NCBI GenBank assembly: GCA_023953835.1
Contig: JAMLJB010000001.1
Location: forward strand, 2,046,001 to 2,110,000
DNA: 64,000 nt
From: Rhizobiaceae bacterium
GTDB taxonomy: Bacteria > Pseudomonadota > Alphaproteobacteria > Rhizobiales > Rhizobiaceae
Reading direction: 5' to 3'
The position numbers and the translations under genes are program-made. Within the stretch, counting starts at the first letter, position 1; each line of letters starts with the position of its first letter. This document shows, piece after piece, positions 52,796-63,336 of the stretch. The notes beneath the pieces are model-generated. The model was given only the letters and a program-made list of their open reading frames with translations. It made no database searches and was not told where the DNA came from.

Positions 52796-55336
52796 ATGAA
52801 ATTCAAATATTCGCTGTCGCTTGGTACCATTCTAACCGCCATTGGTATCGCCACGAGTTTCGCTGCCGCGCAAGAGACCACCGGAAGTCCCGGCTCGCCG
52901 AGTGCGACGACAACAATCGACGGCAAGCAGTTGCCGGCGCCCGATCCCGAATTTGGCGGCGCAATCAAGGACGACGCGCTTCAGTCACAACCGTGGTGGG
53001 CGCCGCGGATCGTGCCGCCCAGAGCAGCACCCAACATCCTTCTGGTAATAACCGACGACGCGGGATTCGGTGTTCCAAGTACTTTCGGTGGTGTTATCCC
53101 GACACCAACAATGGACCGGATTGCAGAAGAGGGGCTGCGCTACAATAATATTCATTCTACGGCGCTGTGTTCGCCCACTCGCGCTGCGCTGATCACCGGC
53201 CGCAACCACCATTCTGTCGGTTTCGGTGTGATTTCGGAGCAATCCACAGGGTTCCCGGGTTACAACAGCATTATTCCCAAGGATAAGGCGACCGTCGGGC
53301 GGATCCTGCTCGACAACGGCTATGCGACTTCCTGGTTCGGCAAGGATCATAATACGCCGGCGTTTGCCGCCAGTTCTGTTGGACCCTTCGACAAATGGCC
53401 CACAGGGATGGGTTTTGAGTATTTCTACGGGTTCGTCGGGGGTGACGCCAATCAATGGCAGCCGAACCTGTTTCGCAATACGACGCAGATCTATCCCTTT
53501 GAGGGCAAGCCGGATTGGAACCTGGTCACCGGCATGGCGGATGACGCGATAGACTACCTCAGCAGGCTCAACCAGACTCAGCCGGATAAGCCGTTCTTCA
53601 TCAAATATGCACCCGGCGCGACCCATGCGCCGCATCATCCGACAAAGGAATGGGTCGAAAAAATCAGCGCGATGCATCTGTTCGACGAGGGCTGGAACAA
53701 GTTGCGCGACCAGATATTCGAGAACCAGAAAAAGCTGGGCGTCATTCCGCAAAATACCCAGATGGAGCCCTGGCCGACGGAAATCCTTCCAAACTGGGAC
53801 GACCTCAAGCCTGACGAGAAGAAACTGTTCATCAGGCAGGCGGACGTGTTCGCTGCCTACGCAGCGTATAATGATCACGAGATCGGTCGCGTCGTGCAAA
53901 CGATCGAGGACATGGGGAAGCTCGACAACACGCTGATTTTTTACATCAATGGCGACAACGGCACGAGCGCGGAAGGCGGGCCTTTCGGAACGCCAAACGA
54001 GGTCGCATTCTTCAACGGGATCAACAAGATGCCCGTTGATGTGCAGATGAAGTGGTATGACGTATGGGGCACCGAACAGACTTACAACCACATGTCTGCC
54101 GGCTGGTCCTGGGCGTTCGACACCCCGTTCACCTGGTTCAAGCAGAACGGGTCGAAGCTGGGTGGCATTCGCCAGAGCATGGCTGTGTCGTGGCCGGATC
54201 GCATCAAGGACAAAGGCGGTTTGCGTGAACAGTTCATGCATGTCATCGACGTTGTGCCAACGATCCTCGAAGCGACCGGAATTCCGGCGCCTGAAACTGT
54301 CGACGGTATCAAGCAAGCACCGATGGAAGGCACAAGCTTTGCTTACACGTTTGATGCTGCCAACGCCAAGGCGCCGACGCGGCATAAGATCCAGTATTTC
54401 GAGATGATGGGCCAGTGGGCACTCTATGACGATGGTTGGCTGCTCAGCACCAAGGTTAACCGAGCACCTTGGGAGGCTTTTGGAGCCGCTAACCCGGATC
54501 CGCTCAACAACCAGGTGCTGGAATTGTATGACCTGAACACCGATTTCAGCCAGTCCCACAACATTGCAGAGCAGCATCCTGACAAGGTGAAAGAGTTGAA
54601 AGAGGTCTTCATTGCGGAAGCGAAGAAATACGAAGTCTTCCCGATGGATGCCTCGGTGGCCGCGCGTATAGTGGCGCCCCGCCCGAACATTACGGCTGGG
54701 CGCACCGAATTCACCTATACCAAACCGATGGTCGGCCTGCCCCAGGGCGACTCGCCATCCATCCTCAACAGCTCATATACGATAACCGCCGATATCGATG
54801 TGCCCAGCGGCGGCGCGGAAGGCATGTTACTGACGTCGGGCGGGCGCTTTGGAGGATACGGCTTCTATCTGCTCGCCGGAAAGCCGGCGTTTCTGTGGAA
54901 CCTCGTCGATCTCAAACGGGTAAAATGGGAAGGTCCCGACGCATTGGAGCCCGGCAATCATATCATCGAGTTCGATTTCAAGTATGACGGGCTCGGCGTG
55001 GGAACGCTGGCGTACAACAATATGAGCGGTCTGGGTCAGCCGGGCGTAGGGACGTTGAAAGTCGACGGCAAGGTGGTGTCTACGCAAAAGCTCGAGCACA
55101 CCCTTCCGATGATCCTGCAGTGGGACGAAAGCTTCGACGTCGGCTCTGACACGCTTACGGGCGTCAACGATGCCGACTATAAGCCGCCGTTTGAACTCAC
55201 CGCGAAGCTGAACAAGTTGACCCTTAAGGTCGACCGCCCTCAGATGACCGAAAAGGATATCAAGAATCTCGAAAACACGCAGGCTACAGCGGTTGATGGG
55301 AATCCGATTCATCACATGCAGGCTGGCCCGCAATAG
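52796..55336 (+). CDS. exported arylsulfatase, Cys-type
   Basis: The 846-residue protein has a signal peptide ending SFAAAQ, a sulfatase domain (about 75-560) with metal ligands in LLVITDDAGFG (Asp87, Asp88) and the active-site sequence LCSPTRAALITGR, where Cys125 is converted to formylglycine. It also has a C-terminal beta-rich region (about 620-820) typical of large proteobacterial arylsulfatases. It would release sulfate from aryl or other esters in the periplasm. No formylglycine-generating enzyme gene is nearby, so maturation depends on one elsewhere. The divergent AraC gene is its likely regulator. Confidence 0.92.
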   Translation: MKFKYSLSLGTILTAIGIATSFAAAQETTGSPGSPSATTTIDGKQLPAPDPEFGGAIKDDALQSQPWWAPRIVPPRAAPNILLVITDDAGFGVPSTFGGVIPTPTMDRIAEEGLRYNNIHSTALCSPTRAALITGRNHHSVGFGVISEQSTGFPGYNSIIPKDKATVGRILLDNGYATSWFGKDHNTPAFAASSVGPFDKWPTGMGFEYFYGFVGGDANQWQPNLFRNTTQIYPFEGKPDWNLVTGMADDAIDYLSRLNQTQPDKPFFIKYAPGATHAPHHPTKEWVEKISAMHLFDEGWNKLRDQIFENQKKLGVIPQNTQMEPWPTEILPNWDDLKPDEKKLFIRQADVFAAYAAYNDHEIGRVVQTIEDMGKLDNTLIFYINGDNGTSAEGGPFGTPNEVAFFNGINKMPVDVQMKWYDVWGTEQTYNHMSAGWSWAFDTPFTWFKQNGSKLGGIRQSMAVSWPDRIKDKGGLREQFMHVIDVVPTILEATGIPAPETVDGIKQAPMEGTSFAYTFDAANAKAPTRHKIQYFEMMGQWALYDDGWLLSTKVNRAPWEAFGAANPDPLNNQVLELYDLNTDFSQSHNIAEQHPDKVKELKEVFIAEAKKYEVFPMDASVAARIVAPRPNITAGRTEFTYTKPMVGLPQGDSPSILNSSYTITADIDVPSGGAEGMLLTSGGRFGGYGFYLLAGKPAFLWNLVDLKRVKWEGPDALEPGNHIIEFDFKYDGLGVGTLAYNNMSGLGQPGVGTLKVDGKVVSTQKLEHTLPMILQWDESFDVGSDTLTGVNDADYKPPFELTAKLNKLTLKVDRPQMTEKDIKNLENTQATAVDGNPIHHMQAGPQ

Positions 55337-55927
55337 TCCGCAGGCGCCCGGCACAGCATTGTCGCTTGTCGGTCTAAAAAACGATTGAGTTCGGCACGAT
55401 CAAAGGTGAGGCGGCATTATGCGTCCGGGAAAGCATGCTCGTCGCACATTTGAACTCGACCGAAAATAAGCCGGTTTGCGTAAAGCAGTTGTCCGAGCTT
55501 TGGGAGAATGCCGAAACTGTCGAAATGCGTGACAAAGAAATCTCATGTGCTGAAAAGGCGCTTGAGACGTTTGGCCTGATCGGATGTCATAGAGGAACGG
55601 AAAAACTCGATCCAATCTCTATGACTGGGGGTTCATTGAGCGCTTTGTGTCGTTTGTTGATTGGGATGCCAAGACTACCCGACCCGATTGAGATAGCGTC
55701 TAAAATGCGTTCAAGTCGCTGAAAATCTTCGAAATTATTCCTAGTTGGAATTTCGATGGTCGCGATCAATGAAATCAAAGAGATCACGTTAACCCTTTAT
55801 TAAACATAAACTTGCCAACCGGTGATCTCCGGCGCATCTTCGCGTCCACCCGCTTGATCGCAAGAGAGGCGCGGAGAAGAACGTTGGCAGGCGAAAAAAT
55901 GAAAAAACAAACGGCAGGGGCGCCGGT
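55337..55927. other. 591-bp intergenic region, lower GC, no recognised gene
   Basis: The stretch after the sulfatase is clearly AT-richer than the window average. Short open frames exist on both strands (for example a 95-codon frame from 55435 and minus-strand frames at 55400-55787), but none has a good ribosome-binding site or a family I recognise. It could be the decayed edge of the sulfatase insertion. The last 140 bp hold a CtrA box and the rcdA promoter. Confidence 0.5.
55789..55803 (+). promoter_or_regulatory. CtrA-type box upstream of rcdA
   Basis: TTAACCCTTTATTAA matches the TTAA-N7-TTAA CtrA core exactly and lies 125 bp before the rcdA start codon. In Sinorhizobium, CtrA is reported to control rcdA directly, which supports function here. 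Confidence 0.7.
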
Positions 55928-56452
55928 ATGACTGAGGTTTCGAAGGAAGCCGCAAACACCGTCCGATTGGCGGAACGAAGGGTTTATTCGGATTCCTTCA
56001 AGCCACTTTACAGCGAGGGCATGGCTCTGGTCGAACGGACAGCGGAATATCTGGACGGCAGGGGCCGTGCAGCCGCGAAGGGCCTGTCGCGACCGGCGGC
56101 GACGCTTTACGCAGCCGAATCGATGCGGCTGACCACCCGGCTCATGCAGGTGGCCTCGTGGCTCTTGCTCCAGCGCGCGCTCAATTCAGGTGAGATGACG
56201 CGCGATCAGGTCGCTTCCGAGAAGGTCAAGGTGCGGCTGGACACGCCTTCGGCACATCGGGACACGCCCGGATGGGTCGAATTGCCCGATGAATTCCGCG
56301 AACTGGTTGACCTGTCGCTGCGGCTCCAGGCGCGGGTGCGCCGCATGGACGAGGAGCTTTACGGGCAGCCGGGCGACGCAGCGGCCAATCGCCGGGGCAA
56401 TCCGGTCTCGGACCAGATTCTGCTGCTCAAGACCGCATTCGGCCGGAGCTGA
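55928..56452 (+). CDS. rcdA: RcdA-family protein (DUF1465), CtrA degradation adaptor
   Basis: The 174-residue helical protein matches DUF1465, the family of Caulobacter RcdA, which with CpdR and PopA delivers CtrA to the ClpXP protease. Conserved segments are [24 protein letters not shown] near 18-41, [29 protein letters not shown] near 61-89 and [28 protein letters not shown]. The acidic/low-complexity C-terminus is short. A CtrA box upstream suggests feedback. ruvC follows by 70 bp. Confidence 0.9.
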   Translation: MTEVSKEAANTVRLAERRVYSDSFKPLYSEGMALVERTAEYLDGRGRAAAKGLSRPAATLYAAESMRLTTRLMQVASWLLLQRALNSGEMTRDQVASEKVKVRLDTPSAHRDTPGWVELPDEFRELVDLSLRLQARVRRMDEELYGQPGDAAANRRGNPVSDQILLLKTAFGRS

Positions 56453-56522
56453 TTTCCCCAGAACGTTTCTGCTTTGTTCACATTTCGCTGGCATGGGATG
56501 GTCCAAAAGGGATAATTCAGCC

Positions 56523-57038
56523 ATGCAGGGTGCGATTCGAATCATCGGTATAGACCCCGGCCTGAGGCGCACCGGATGGGGCGTCATCGAGGCGGTCGGA
56601 AATTCGCTGCGGTTCGTCGCGGCGGGCACCGTCCGCTCGGACGAGAAGGCCGCACTGGCGTCGCGCCTGTGCCAGTTGCATGACGGGCTGGTGGAGGTGA
56701 TGCGCCGCTACGCGCCTGAGGAAGCGGCGGTCGAAAACACTTTCGTCAACCGTGACGCCTCGGCGACGCTGAAACTCGGGCAGGCGCGCGGCGTCGCCAT
56801 GCTGGTTCCGGCGCTGGGGGGGCTGGCGGTTGCCGAATATGCGCCGAATGCCGTCAAGAAGGCGGTGATCGGCGTCGGCAAGGGCGAAAAGGGGCAGATC
56901 GTCATGATGGTTAAGGTGCTGATGCCGAAGGCGACGTTCGACACCGAAGACGCCGCTGACGCACTGGCCATCGCGATCTGCCACGCGCATCATCGCCAGA
57001 GCGTTCAAGGCCGTCTGGCTACGGCCATGGCGGGGTAG
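56523..57038 (+). CDS. ruvC: Holliday junction resolvase RuvC
   Basis: The 171-residue endonuclease cuts Holliday junctions during recombination. The acidic catalytic residues are visible: Asp11 in [15 protein letters not shown], Glu71 in AAVENTF, and the C-terminal pair in [16 protein letters not shown] near 142-157. The ATG at 56523 is the family start. It heads ruvC-ruvA-ruvB (10-bp gap to ruvA), usual in this order in alphaproteobacteria. Confidence 0.96.
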   Translation: MQGAIRIIGIDPGLRRTGWGVIEAVGNSLRFVAAGTVRSDEKAALASRLCQLHDGLVEVMRRYAPEEAAVENTFVNRDASATLKLGQARGVAMLVPALGGLAVAEYAPNAVKKAVIGVGKGEKGQIVMMVKVLMPKATFDTEDAADALAIAICHAHHRQSVQGRLATAMAG

Positions 57039-57047
57039 GCAGGGGCG

Positions 57048-57668
57048 ATGATCGGCAAGCTCAAGGGATTGGTGGATGAAATCGAGGACGACCATTGCAC
57101 GATAGATGTGCAGGGCGTCGGCTATGTCGCCTATTGTTCGACGCGCACCCTGTCCGCGCTTCCGGGGCCGGGTGAGGCCGTGACGCTCTTCATCGACACC
57201 TATGTGCGCGAGGACATGATCCGTCTGTACGGCTTCCAGTCGGCGTTAGAGCGGGAATGGTTCCGCCTGCTCATGAACAATGTGCAGGGGGTGGGCGCGA
57301 AAGTCGCGCTTGCGGTGCTTTCCACGCTTTCGCCGGCCGACCTCGCCAATGCGATTGCGCTGCGCGACATTGCAATGGTGAGCCGCGCGCCGGGCATCGG
57401 CAAGAAGGTGGCCGAGCGCATCGTCACCGAATTGAAGGCCAAGGCTCCAGCCTATGCGGGCGAGGCGGGTGGCACGATCGGGCTGAAACAGGCATTGGGA
57501 GACGGCGTTGCGCCATCGCCGGTCGTGGACGCCGTGTCGGCGCTGGCAAATCTCGGCTATTCGCGCGACATCGCCGCCAATGCTGTGGCGGCGGCGCTGA
57601 AGGCGGCGGGCGAGGGCGCGGATTCCGCGAAGCTCATCCGGCTCGGGCTGAAGGAACTGGCGCGTTGA
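57048..57668 (+). CDS. ruvA: Holliday junction DNA helicase subunit RuvA
   Basis: The 206-residue protein binds four-way junctions and loads RuvB. The N-terminal OB fold begins [26 protein letters not shown]; two helix-hairpin-helix motifs follow near 70-125 ([16 protein letters not shown] and [20 protein letters not shown]); the C-terminal RuvB-interacting domain is at about 155-205 ([20 protein letters not shown]). It lies between ruvC and ruvB. Confidence 0.96.
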   Translation: MIGKLKGLVDEIEDDHCTIDVQGVGYVAYCSTRTLSALPGPGEAVTLFIDTYVREDMIRLYGFQSALEREWFRLLMNNVQGVGAKVALAVLSTLSPADLANAIALRDIAMVSRAPGIGKKVAERIVTELKAKAPAYAGEAGGTIGLKQALGDGVAPSPVVDAVSALANLGYSRDIAANAVAAALKAAGEGADSAKLIRLGLKELAR

Positions 57669-57711
57669 TCCCCGCCTTGTTCGTGGCGAAAGCTCGTGCG
57701 AGGAAGCCGGT

Positions 57712-58749
57712 ATGAGCACTGCCCCACGCCTGATCTCCTCAGAACGGCGCGGCGAGGATGTCGACCAGACGCTTCGCCCCCAGACGCTCGACGAGTTCGT
57801 CGGGCAGGCGGCGGCGCGCGCCAACCTCAAAGTGTTCGTGGAGGCGGCGAAGGGGCGCGGCGAGGCTCTGGACCATGTGCTGTTCGTGGGACCGCCCGGC
57901 CTCGGCAAGACGACGCTCGCGCAGATCATGGCCCGCGAGATGGGCGTCAATTTCCGCTCGACCTCGGGGCCGGTGATCGCCAAGGCGGGTGATCTGGCGG
58001 CGCTGTTGACCAATCTCGAAGAGCGCGACGTGCTATTCATCGACGAGATCCACCGGCTGAGCCCGGCGGTGGAGGAAATCCTCTATCCGGCGATGGAAGA
58101 TTACCAGCTCGACCTGATCATCGGGGAGGGGCCTGCGGCGCGCTCGGTGAAGATCGACCTCGCGAAATTCACGCTCGTCGCCGCGACGACGCGTCTTGGT
58201 CTCATCACCAACCCGCTGCGCGACCGCTTCGGAATTCCGGTGCGGCTGAACTTCTATACGGTGGAGGAGCTTGAATTGATTGTGCGGCGCGGCGCGCGAA
58301 TTCTCGGAATGCCGATCGCCGACGACGGCGCGGTTGAAATCGCGCGGCGCGCGCGGGGAACGCCGCGCATTGCCGGTCGCCTGCTGCGTCGCGTTCGCGA
58401 TTTTGCGAGCGTGGCGGGCGCGGATCGGGTGGACCGCCACATCGCCGACGAAGCCTTGTCGCGGCTCGAAGTCGACCAGTTGGGGCTGGATCAGCTTGAC
58501 CGGCGATACCTCACCATGATCGCGTCGAATTTCGGCGGCGGGCCGGTGGGTATCGAGACCATCGCGGCGGGCCTGTCCGAGCCGCGCGACGCCATAGAGG
58601 ATATTATCGAACCCTATCTGATCCAGCAGGGCTTCATCCAGCGAACACCGCGCGGGCGCGTCCTGACCGCCAACGCGTGGCGGCATCTTGGAATCGATCC
58701 GCCGAACGACCTCGCGCAGCAACAGATCAATCTCTTCCAGGAGGAATGA
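57712..58749 (+). CDS. ruvB: Holliday junction DNA helicase subunit RuvB
   Basis: The 345-residue AAA+ motor drives branch migration. Walker A is [13 protein letters not shown] at about 58-70, Walker B is [11 protein letters not shown], sensor 1 is in [20 protein letters not shown] with the arginine finger, and the C-terminal winged helix contains [30 protein letters not shown]. It overlaps no neighbour but its TGA lies in the region of the ybgC ribosome-binding site, so the two are tightly linked. Confidence 0.97.
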   Translation: MSTAPRLISSERRGEDVDQTLRPQTLDEFVGQAAARANLKVFVEAAKGRGEALDHVLFVGPPGLGKTTLAQIMAREMGVNFRSTSGPVIAKAGDLAALLTNLEERDVLFIDEIHRLSPAVEEILYPAMEDYQLDLIIGEGPAARSVKIDLAKFTLVAATTRLGLITNPLRDRFGIPVRLNFYTVEELELIVRRGARILGMPIADDGAVEIARRARGTPRIAGRLLRRVRDFASVAGADRVDRHIADEALSRLEVDQLGLDQLDRRYLTMIASNFGGGPVGIETIAAGLSEPRDAIEDIIEPYLIQQGFIQRTPRGRVLTANAWRHLGIDPPNDLAQQQINLFQEE

Positions 58750-58754
58750 TCTTG

Positions 58755-59213
58755 ATGGGCGCGGAAGGAAGCAACCTTGCCCTGACTGGGGTGATCGAAA
58801 ACGGCGTCCACCGGCTGGTGGCGCGCGTCTACTATGCGGACACCGACTTTTCAGGCGTCGTCTACCACGCGCGCTATCTGGAATTTCTCGAACGGGGCCG
58901 CTCGGATTTCCTGCGCCTTTCAGGCGTCCATCACACGGAATTGCACGACGGAAAGCACGGAGAGCGCATCGTGTGGGTGGTGCGGCGCATGGAGATCGAT
59001 TTTCGCGTTCCCGCGCGCATCGACGATATCATCACCGTGGTAACGCATGTCGCGGAGCTTTCGGGCGCGCGCATCTTCATGGCGCAACGCCTGCTGCGCG
59101 GCGAAGATGTGCTTGTGGAGGCACGGGTCGAGGCCGCCATCATAGGGGAAACGGGACGTCCGCGCCGTTTTCCAAAGGAATGGGTCGCGGCGTTTTTGCC
59201 CGGCAGCCATTGA
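58755..59213 (+). CDS. ybgC: Tol-Pal-associated acyl-CoA thioesterase YbgC
   Basis: The 152-residue hot-dog-fold thioesterase has the family motif RVYYADTDFSGVVYHARYLEFLERGRSDFLR near 24-54, with the catalytic Asp in YADTDFSG. It acts on acyl-CoA or acyl-ACP and is regularly encoded with tolQRA. The ATG at 58755 has AGGAGG about 10 bp upstream; the ATG at 58746 is too close to it. tolQ follows after 206 bp, a gap that holds a TTAACCAT half-site. Confidence 0.92.
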   Translation: MGAEGSNLALTGVIENGVHRLVARVYYADTDFSGVVYHARYLEFLERGRSDFLRLSGVHHTELHDGKHGERIVWVVRRMEIDFRVPARIDDIITVVTHVAELSGARIFMAQRLLRGEDVLVEARVEAAIIGETGRPRRFPKEWVAAFLPGSH

Positions 59214-59419
59214 CTTTTATAACCGATCATTAACCATAACAGCTCATTAAGAGAATGCTGAAAGGTTGCATGAATCCGACATGCCTTCCTTTCACCAAAT
59301 TTCGCCGTGAAAAGGCCGCGAAACGCGCTTTCCAGGCAAGGCTGGCCGGATTTCGGCAGTGCGAGAGAAAGACTGTGTGGCGCCCACATTGCGGGCCCGT
59401 TTCTTTTAGGGACAAACAT

Positions 59420-60136
<717 letters not shown>

Positions 60137-60163
60137 GGCCAGGAGCGGATTGGAAAGACGATC

Positions 60164-60616
60164 ATGGGAATGTCCGTAGGGGGTGCAGGTCGCGGCGGAC
60201 GGGGTCATAGACGCCGTGGCCGTCATCACGGCCTGATGTCGGAGATCAACGTCACGCCGCTCGTGGACGTGATGCTGGTTCTGCTGATTATCTTCATGGT
60301 GGCCGCGCCGCTGCTGACCTCCACCGTGCCGATCGATCTGCCCAAGGCCAATGCGGCGACGACCGCGACGGAGACCAAGCCGCTGGAGGTCTCTGTCAAC
60401 CGGGAGGGGGAAATCTGGATCGGCGACGAATCCTACCCGCTGGAGGAAGTGGCCTCGAAGCTCGCCGCCATTGCAAAGACGGGCTATGACGAGCGCATCC
60501 TGATACGGGGCGACCGCACGGCGGACTACGGCACGATCATGGGGGTGATGGCCGAGATCAGCTCCGCCGGTTACAAAAATATCGGCCTCGTCGGCCTTCC
60601 GCAGCAGGGTTCCTGA
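60164..60616 (+). CDS. tolR: Tol-Pal system protein TolR
   Basis: The 150-residue protein has a short Gly/Arg-rich cytosolic start, one membrane helix (about 33-55) containing the essential Asp in INVTPLVDVMLVLLIIFMV, and a periplasmic ExbD-like domain (about 60-150: IDLPKANAATT, VSVNREGEIWIGDESYPLEE, LIRGDRTADYGTIMGVMAEI). It partners TolQ as a stator. The gap to tolQ is 27 bp and to tolA 8 bp. Confidence 0.95.
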   Translation: MGMSVGGAGRGGRGHRRRGRHHGLMSEINVTPLVDVMLVLLIIFMVAAPLLTSTVPIDLPKANAATTATETKPLEVSVNREGEIWIGDESYPLEEVASKLAAIAKTGYDERILIRGDRTADYGTIMGVMAEISSAGYKNIGLVGLPQQGS

Positions 60617-60624
60617 AGCGGGTC

Positions 60625-61767
60625 ATGAGGGGCAGTCTCACAAGCTCGGTCGTGATGCACGCCGTGTTGCTCGGCCTGGGACTGGTGTCGCTGTCCTCAC
60701 CGCGCTCCATGGATGCTTCGGTCGAGTCGATTTCGGTGGACATCGTGCCCATGGAACAGACGGCGCAGGTCCAGTTGGGCGACAAGAAGGCGCCCATGGC
60801 GGAAAAGCCTGCCCCGACGCCGACTGAACGGCCCCAGACCCTGCCCGACGCGCAGAAGATCGGCGATAACGAGGTCGACACCGACAAGCCTCCGGTGCCG
60901 GATGCAAAGCCCAAGCCGGTCGAATCGGCACAAGCGCCAAAGCCCCAGCCGAAGCCTGAGGAACCGGTCAAGAAGGAAGAGGTCCAGAAGACCGAGGAGC
61001 CGAAGCCGGTTCCTGCCACAGAGGTTGCGCAGGCCGAGCAGCCGAAGCAGGACGTCAGGCCCGATCCGGTGAAGCAGCCGGAACCGAAACCCGAACCGGA
61101 AAAGCAGGCGGAGCCGAAGCCCGCCGACCAGCCGGAGCAGAAAGTGGCCGACGCGCAGCCCGAGACCACGGATTCGATCGCCGAAACGATTGCCGATTCC
61201 CGGCCGGTCGAGGAAGCGGTGAAGCTGCCCGACAACGCGCCCGCGCCGGAATCCAAGCCGAAGCCGGCTGAAGCGCAGACCGCCAAGGCGCCGGACCGCA
61301 AGGCGTCCGAAGCGCCCGCCAAGGAAGCATCGTCGAAGCCCAAATCCGAAGACAGCGAGTTCAATGAGGATGAGGTCGCGGCACTCCTCAGCAAGGAAAA
61401 GACCGCGGGCGGCGGAGCGAAACGCTCCAGCCAGCAGGCGGCGCTCGGCGGCAAGCAGAATCAGGGCGCGAAACTCTCGCGTGGCGAGGAAGATGCGTTG
61501 AGGGATCAGCTCAGTGGTTGCTGGACGATACCCGCCGGGGCCGAGGGCGGGGACGGGCTGCGCGTCAAGGTAACATTCAACGTCGATGCCAGCGGCAAGC
61601 TCGACGGTCGTCCCCGGGTCGAGGAATCGAGCGGCAACCGGGCCTTCGACCAGAGCGCCGTGCGCGCCGTTCAAATCTGTGACCAGCAAGGGCTGCAACT
61701 GCCTGCGGGCAAGGCCGAGATCTGGTCCGAAATCGCTGTGAACTTCGACCCGAGCGACATGTTCTGA
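60625..61767 (+). CDS. tolA: Tol-Pal system protein TolA
   Basis: The 380-residue protein has an N-terminal membrane anchor (about 5-28) with the SxxxH-type segment [15 protein letters not shown], a very long Pro/Lys/Glu-rich periplasmic linker (about 50-260), and a C-terminal globular domain (about 295-380: [44 protein letters not shown]). It reaches across the periplasm to Pal and TolB. The linker is proline-rich rather than alanine-helical as in E. coli. Confidence 0.93.
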   Translation: MRGSLTSSVVMHAVLLGLGLVSLSSPRSMDASVESISVDIVPMEQTAQVQLGDKKAPMAEKPAPTPTERPQTLPDAQKIGDNEVDTDKPPVPDAKPKPVESAQAPKPQPKPEEPVKKEEVQKTEEPKPVPATEVAQAEQPKQDVRPDPVKQPEPKPEPEKQAEPKPADQPEQKVADAQPETTDSIAETIADSRPVEEAVKLPDNAPAPESKPKPAEAQTAKAPDRKASEAPAKEASSKPKSEDSEFNEDEVAALLSKEKTAGGGAKRSSQQAALGGKQNQGAKLSRGEEDALRDQLSGCWTIPAGAEGGDGLRVKVTFNVDASGKLDGRPRVEESSGNRAFDQSAVRAVQICDQQGLQLPAGKAEIWSEIAVNFDPSDMF

Positions 61768-61781
61768 TCGCCACGAGATTT

Positions 61782-63107
61782 ATGAGGCACAAGGGAATGA
61801 TGAAACTGTTGAAATCGCTTCTGGTGCTGTCGGCGCTCGCCGGCGCTCCCCTCGCGATGATGAACCCGGCGATGGCGCGGGTCGAAATCGACGTCAACAA
61901 GGGCGTCATCGAGCCTCTGCCGATCGCCGTCACCGACTTTCTCGGCGAAGGGCTCGGTGTCGAGATTTCGTCCATCGTCGCAGCCGACCTGAAGCGTTCC
62001 GGCCTGTTCGCGCCGATCGACAAGGCCGCCTTCGTGGAGAAAATTTCCAATCCGGACGCACAGCCGCGCTTCGAGGACTGGAAGGTCATCAATGCCCAGG
62101 CGCTCGTCACGGGCCGCGTCTCGACCGAGGCGGACGGGCGCATCCGCGCCGAATTCCGGCTGTGGGACACGTTCGGCGCGCAGCAACTGGTCGGCGAGCA
62201 GTTCTTTGCACCAATGGCCAACAAGCGCCGGGTCGCACACATCATTGCGGACGCCATCTACAAGGCGCTGACAGGCGAAGAAGGCTATTTCGACACGCGC
62301 GTGGTCTTCATCGACGAATCCGGCCCCAAGGACAAACGCCTCAAGCGCCTCGCGATCATGGACCAGGACGGCGCGAATGTGCGTTATTTGTCGAAGGGTT
62401 CGACCATTGCGCTGACGCCGCGTTTCTCGCCGACCCGGCAGGAAATCACCTACATGTCCTATGAGAGCGGCCAGCCGCAGGTCTATCTGTTGCAGATCGA
62501 GACCGGACAGCGCGAACTCGTCGGCAATTTTCCGGGCATGACGTTTGCGCCGCGCTTTTCGCCGGATGGCCAGAAGGTCATCATGAGCCTGTTGCGCGAC
62601 GACGGCAATTCGAACATTTTCGCGATGGACTTGCGCAGCCGCAACACGACGCGGCTGACCAACACCAACGCAATCGACACCTCGCCCTCCTATTCGCCTG
62701 ACGGTAGCAAGGTTGTTTTCACATCCGACCGGGGCGGGCAGCCGCAGATCTACGCGATGGGCGCGGACGGCTCGGGGCAGACCCGCATCTCGTTCGGAGG
62801 CGGCAGTTACTCCACGCCGGTGTGGTCGCCGCGCGGCGACCTGATCGCTTTCACCAAGCAGGTGGGCGGCGAATTTCAGATCGGCGTGATGAAGACTGAT
62901 GGGTCGGGCGAGCGCATCCTTTCATCCGGCTTCGCGCAGGAAGGCCCGACCTGGGCACCCAACGGGCGGGTGCTGATGTACTTTGCGGAAGGGGCCGGAT
63001 CGGGCGGTCCGAAGCTCAGGTCCATCGACCTGACCGGGCGCAACGAGCAACCGATCCCGTCGCCGAATTTTGCGTCCGACCCCGCCTGGTCGCCATTACT
63101 CGACTGA
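61782..63107 (+). CDS. tolB: Tol-Pal system beta-propeller protein TolB
   Basis: The 441-residue periplasmic protein has a signal peptide ending NPAMA and an N-terminal alpha/beta domain ([12 protein letters not shown] through [14 protein letters not shown]), followed by a six- to seven-bladed WD40-like propeller. Repeats are marked by [49 protein letters not shown] and [14 protein letters not shown]. It binds Pal. The start could be 61782 or the ATG pair at 61797-61802, the latter preceded by AAGGGA. Confidence 0.96.
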   Translation: MRHKGMMKLLKSLLVLSALAGAPLAMMNPAMARVEIDVNKGVIEPLPIAVTDFLGEGLGVEISSIVAADLKRSGLFAPIDKAAFVEKISNPDAQPRFEDWKVINAQALVTGRVSTEADGRIRAEFRLWDTFGAQQLVGEQFFAPMANKRRVAHIIADAIYKALTGEEGYFDTRVVFIDESGPKDKRLKRLAIMDQDGANVRYLSKGSTIALTPRFSPTRQEITYMSYESGQPQVYLLQIETGQRELVGNFPGMTFAPRFSPDGQKVIMSLLRDDGNSNIFAMDLRSRNTTRLTNTNAIDTSPSYSPDGSKVVFTSDRGGQPQIYAMGADGSGQTRISFGGGSYSTPVWSPRGDLIAFTKQVGGEFQIGVMKTDGSGERILSSGFAQEGPTWAPNGRVLMYFAEGAGSGGPKLRSIDLTGRNEQPIPSPNFASDPAWSPLLD

Positions 63108-63336
63108 ACCCGGCCTGTCGCCGTGGCAGCATTTTTTGAGACTTCGCCGCCTTTTGGCCCCATTCGGTTCGGAAGGCTCCGGGTCGAGGGAAATGCCCCG
63201 CGAATCAGGAGTTTGCGGCTGCTGGTATGAAAACATTAACCCTGTTCGTTGAGCGCGCATTAACCGCAACGTGGTTACTGGATGGTCAACCAGTTCGTTA
63301 CAATTCGCCAAGTTTTGATTTGAAGGAGAGGTGGCC

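Noticed and set aside
52985..54577. 530-codon minus-strand frame opposite the arylsulfatase
   Set aside because: Antisense to a sulfatase with signal peptide and active-site signature; no protein family seen.
55435..55722. 95-codon plus-strand frame after the sulfatase
   Set aside because: No convincing ribosome-binding site, no recognised family, and minus-strand frames of similar length overlap it.
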